DNA of 64,000 bases, from assembly GCF_001191005.1 (NCBI RefSeq), contig NZ_CP012201.1:4898001-4962000 (forward strand), in the 5' to 3' direction. This document shows positions 61,152 through 64,000 of this stretch, one piece after another (positions within the stretch are counted from its first letter, which is position 1; every line of letters begins with the position of its first letter). The notes under the pieces are model-generated. The model made no database searches. It was not told the origin of the DNA and worked only from the letters and a program-made list of their open reading frames with translations. The translations under genes were made by a program, and so were the position numbers. Source of the stretch: Massilia sp. NR 4-1 (GTDB lineage: Bacteria; Pseudomonadota; Gammaproteobacteria; Burkholderiales; Burkholderiaceae_D).

Positions 61152-61556
61152 CTATTCCTGTTGGCGTGGGCCAAGTTCTTCGGTCTTTTGAAGAGATGGC
61201 GGTAGAGGCCAATTAAGTATCGCGGCTGACCTTCTCAAGACCCAAGTCGACTCGTCGTCGCTTACCCATCCAGTATTTCTTAAGCGAGGCAGGTACTGAT
61301 CCAGGATATCCTCCTCATTCCAATCGGAACGTTTTCCTGCCTTACTACGCAAGGCGGCATTGGCAAATTGATTTGCTAAATCCTCGCAATGCATCCAACG
61401 CGCGTTGCATTCTTCGTCGGAGATTTTCGGTGCCGCATAGCTACCATTCTCTCTCCGTATGAGCAAAAATTTTGGTGCAAACCCAGCTACGGCACCGAGT
61501 ATCGGTGCATGCGGAAAATCTTCTGGAACATCGGTAGAGTCGGTCGCGCGGTCCAT
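61152..61556 (-). CDS. Conserved protein of unknown function upstream of hipA
   Basis: A 134-aa protein beginning MDRATDSTDVPEDFP, with HAPILGAVAGFAPKFLLIR, then RWMHCEDLANQFA and a C-terminal tryptophan-bearing segment (TWVLRRSAAILNWPLP). I recognise it only as a widespread small protein with the APKLLVR/CEDLANQ pattern of unknown role. GGAG 9 bases before ATG 61556 supports that start; the frame to 61598 is an alternative. It lies 195 bases upstream of hipA on the same strand. Confidence 0.6.
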   Translation of the reverse strand: MDRATDSTDVPEDFPHAPILGAVAGFAPKFLLIRRENGSYAAPKISDEECNARWMHCEDLANQFANAALRSKAGKRSDWNEEDILDQYLPRLRNTGWVSDDESTWVLRRSAAILNWPLPPSLQKTEELGPRQQE

Positions 61557-61839
61557 GATTAATTCTCCATTCGATTCAGCATCATCTAAGAAGGGCATTC
61601 AAATCGATCCGTACGGCAATCTTGCTCCGACGCTGCCTTCGCGGAACGAGTGACATCGGCCGCGCCTTGATTGTTGGACAAAGTCTGTCCGCACAAATTC
61701 CGGTGATCCGAACGAGTACAGATTACAAAAAAATGTGGCCGACTGCCAAGAAGATTTTTGAAATTTTTCGTTAAAAATCAACGATATACGTTAAAATGAG
61801 TAAATCGCAAAGTTTCCTCGCCTGTGTTAAGTCGAGCTA

Positions 61840-62028
61840 ACTCATGCGGTTGAGCACTCCCATCAGGATGGCCAATTAGGTGACCCGCGCCCTATAGCGC
61901 GCGCGACCGGTTCCCGGCCGGCCAGCGCCATCAGCCGGCGCATCAAAGTTTCGATAAGCGAGCGTTGATAGCTGGCGCTGTCCGCCTTCCAATTGTGCCG
62001 AGTGCTGGTGGAGATGGCGATATTGTGC
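61840..62028 (-). pseudogene. IS5-family transposase C-terminal remnant
   Basis: The minus strand encodes HNIAISTSTRHNWKADSASY followed by QRSLIETLMRRLMALAG, matching the conserved W..D..YHRRS..ET.M.R.K end of IS5-group transposases. After a frameshift near 61880 the expected LAILMGVLNRM tail appears in another frame. The D, D and E catalytic context upstream is gone. Confidence 0.65.
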
Positions 62029-62095
62029 TATTGCGGCGTACTGCGCTGAGTAGACAACGAGTGCACGCGGCTGAGTGCTTGTCGCATAGCCCGCA

Positions 62096-62136
62096 AAAGA
62101 ACAGAGGCCACCTCACCGAGGTGGCCTCTGTTCTTT
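62096..62136. terminator. Strong bidirectional terminator beyond gyrB
   Basis: A perfect 19-bp stem, 62096-62114 against 62118-62136, with a 3-base loop; A and T tracts flank both sides. It sits 94 bases after the gyrB stop and separates gyrB from the island. Confidence 0.88.
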
Positions 62137-62230
62137 CCTAGTATCTTGGGGCTATCGAAGTGCATCCATTCATAAATGTCTCAATGGATGCTGCCCAAAA
62201 TCTCAGGTTATGGTTCCTGCTACACCTATA

Positions 62231-64000
<1,770 letters not shown>

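Overview
The window is high-GC DNA from a betaproteobacterium, most likely Oxalobacteraceae (Massilia/Duganella-like). The basis is the GyrB sequence, the dispersed palindromes containing GGGGTCAGACCCC or GGTGCCAGGCACC, and the mix of DUF4214, DUF2244, OmpW and T6SS genes. It ends inside gyrB, so it probably lies near the chromosome origin. No genus call is possible from sequence reading alone.

Layout. 1-9.75 kb: the end of a thioredoxin/TPR-like gene, a T6SS-type amidase (BPSL0067 family) with a probable STY0301-family partner, a divergent LysR/aldo-keto reductase pair, a VCBS-repeat protein, a large ATPase/BTAD regulator split by a frameshift, and a chemoreceptor. 10-19.1 kb: a lipoprotein, then a tightly packed operon of CHASE3-GAF hybrid histidine kinase, CheR, CheB, REC-histidine kinase, a cytoplasmic subtilase and a small protein. 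19.2-23.5 kb: DUF2244, OmpW and a 1042-aa Ig-like/DUF4214 surface protein. 23.7-32.3 kb: a type VI secretion payload cassette of TssF-like protein, VgrG, Tle3-type lipase and Tla3 adaptor, with no visible immunity gene. 32.3-36.4 kb: the RNA-repair module rtcB-rtcA with the divergent sigma54 activator rtcR and a clear -24/-12 promoter.

36.6-62.0 kb is a mosaic defence and mobile island lying between rtcR and gyrB. It holds an Eco29kI-type restriction-modification pair with vsr, and a two-gene module of an NdpA/YejK-like protein plus a membrane protein. A Tn7-like transposition operon (TnsA-TnsB-TnsC/TniB-TniQ) follows, with a divergent DUF6471 gene. Next is an AT-rich module with an interrupted gene, a DUF262 protein and a HEPN protein, then a chimeric transporter remnant and a Hachiman/AbpAB-type helicase-nuclease pair. 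The island closes with degraded toxin-antitoxin genes (VapBC, HigA, AbrB-like), an XRE regulator, an exported unknown, HipA, and IS3- and IS5-family remnants. A 19-bp terminator hairpin separates it from gyrB.

Best candidates for undescribed biology are the NdpA-like/membrane operon (39.8-42.1 kb), the interrupted-gene/DUF262/HEPN module (49.3-51.6 kb) and the histidine kinase-CheR-CheB-kinase-subtilase-small protein operon (10.6-19.1 kb). Family names are assigned from recognised motifs and lengths; no database search was run.
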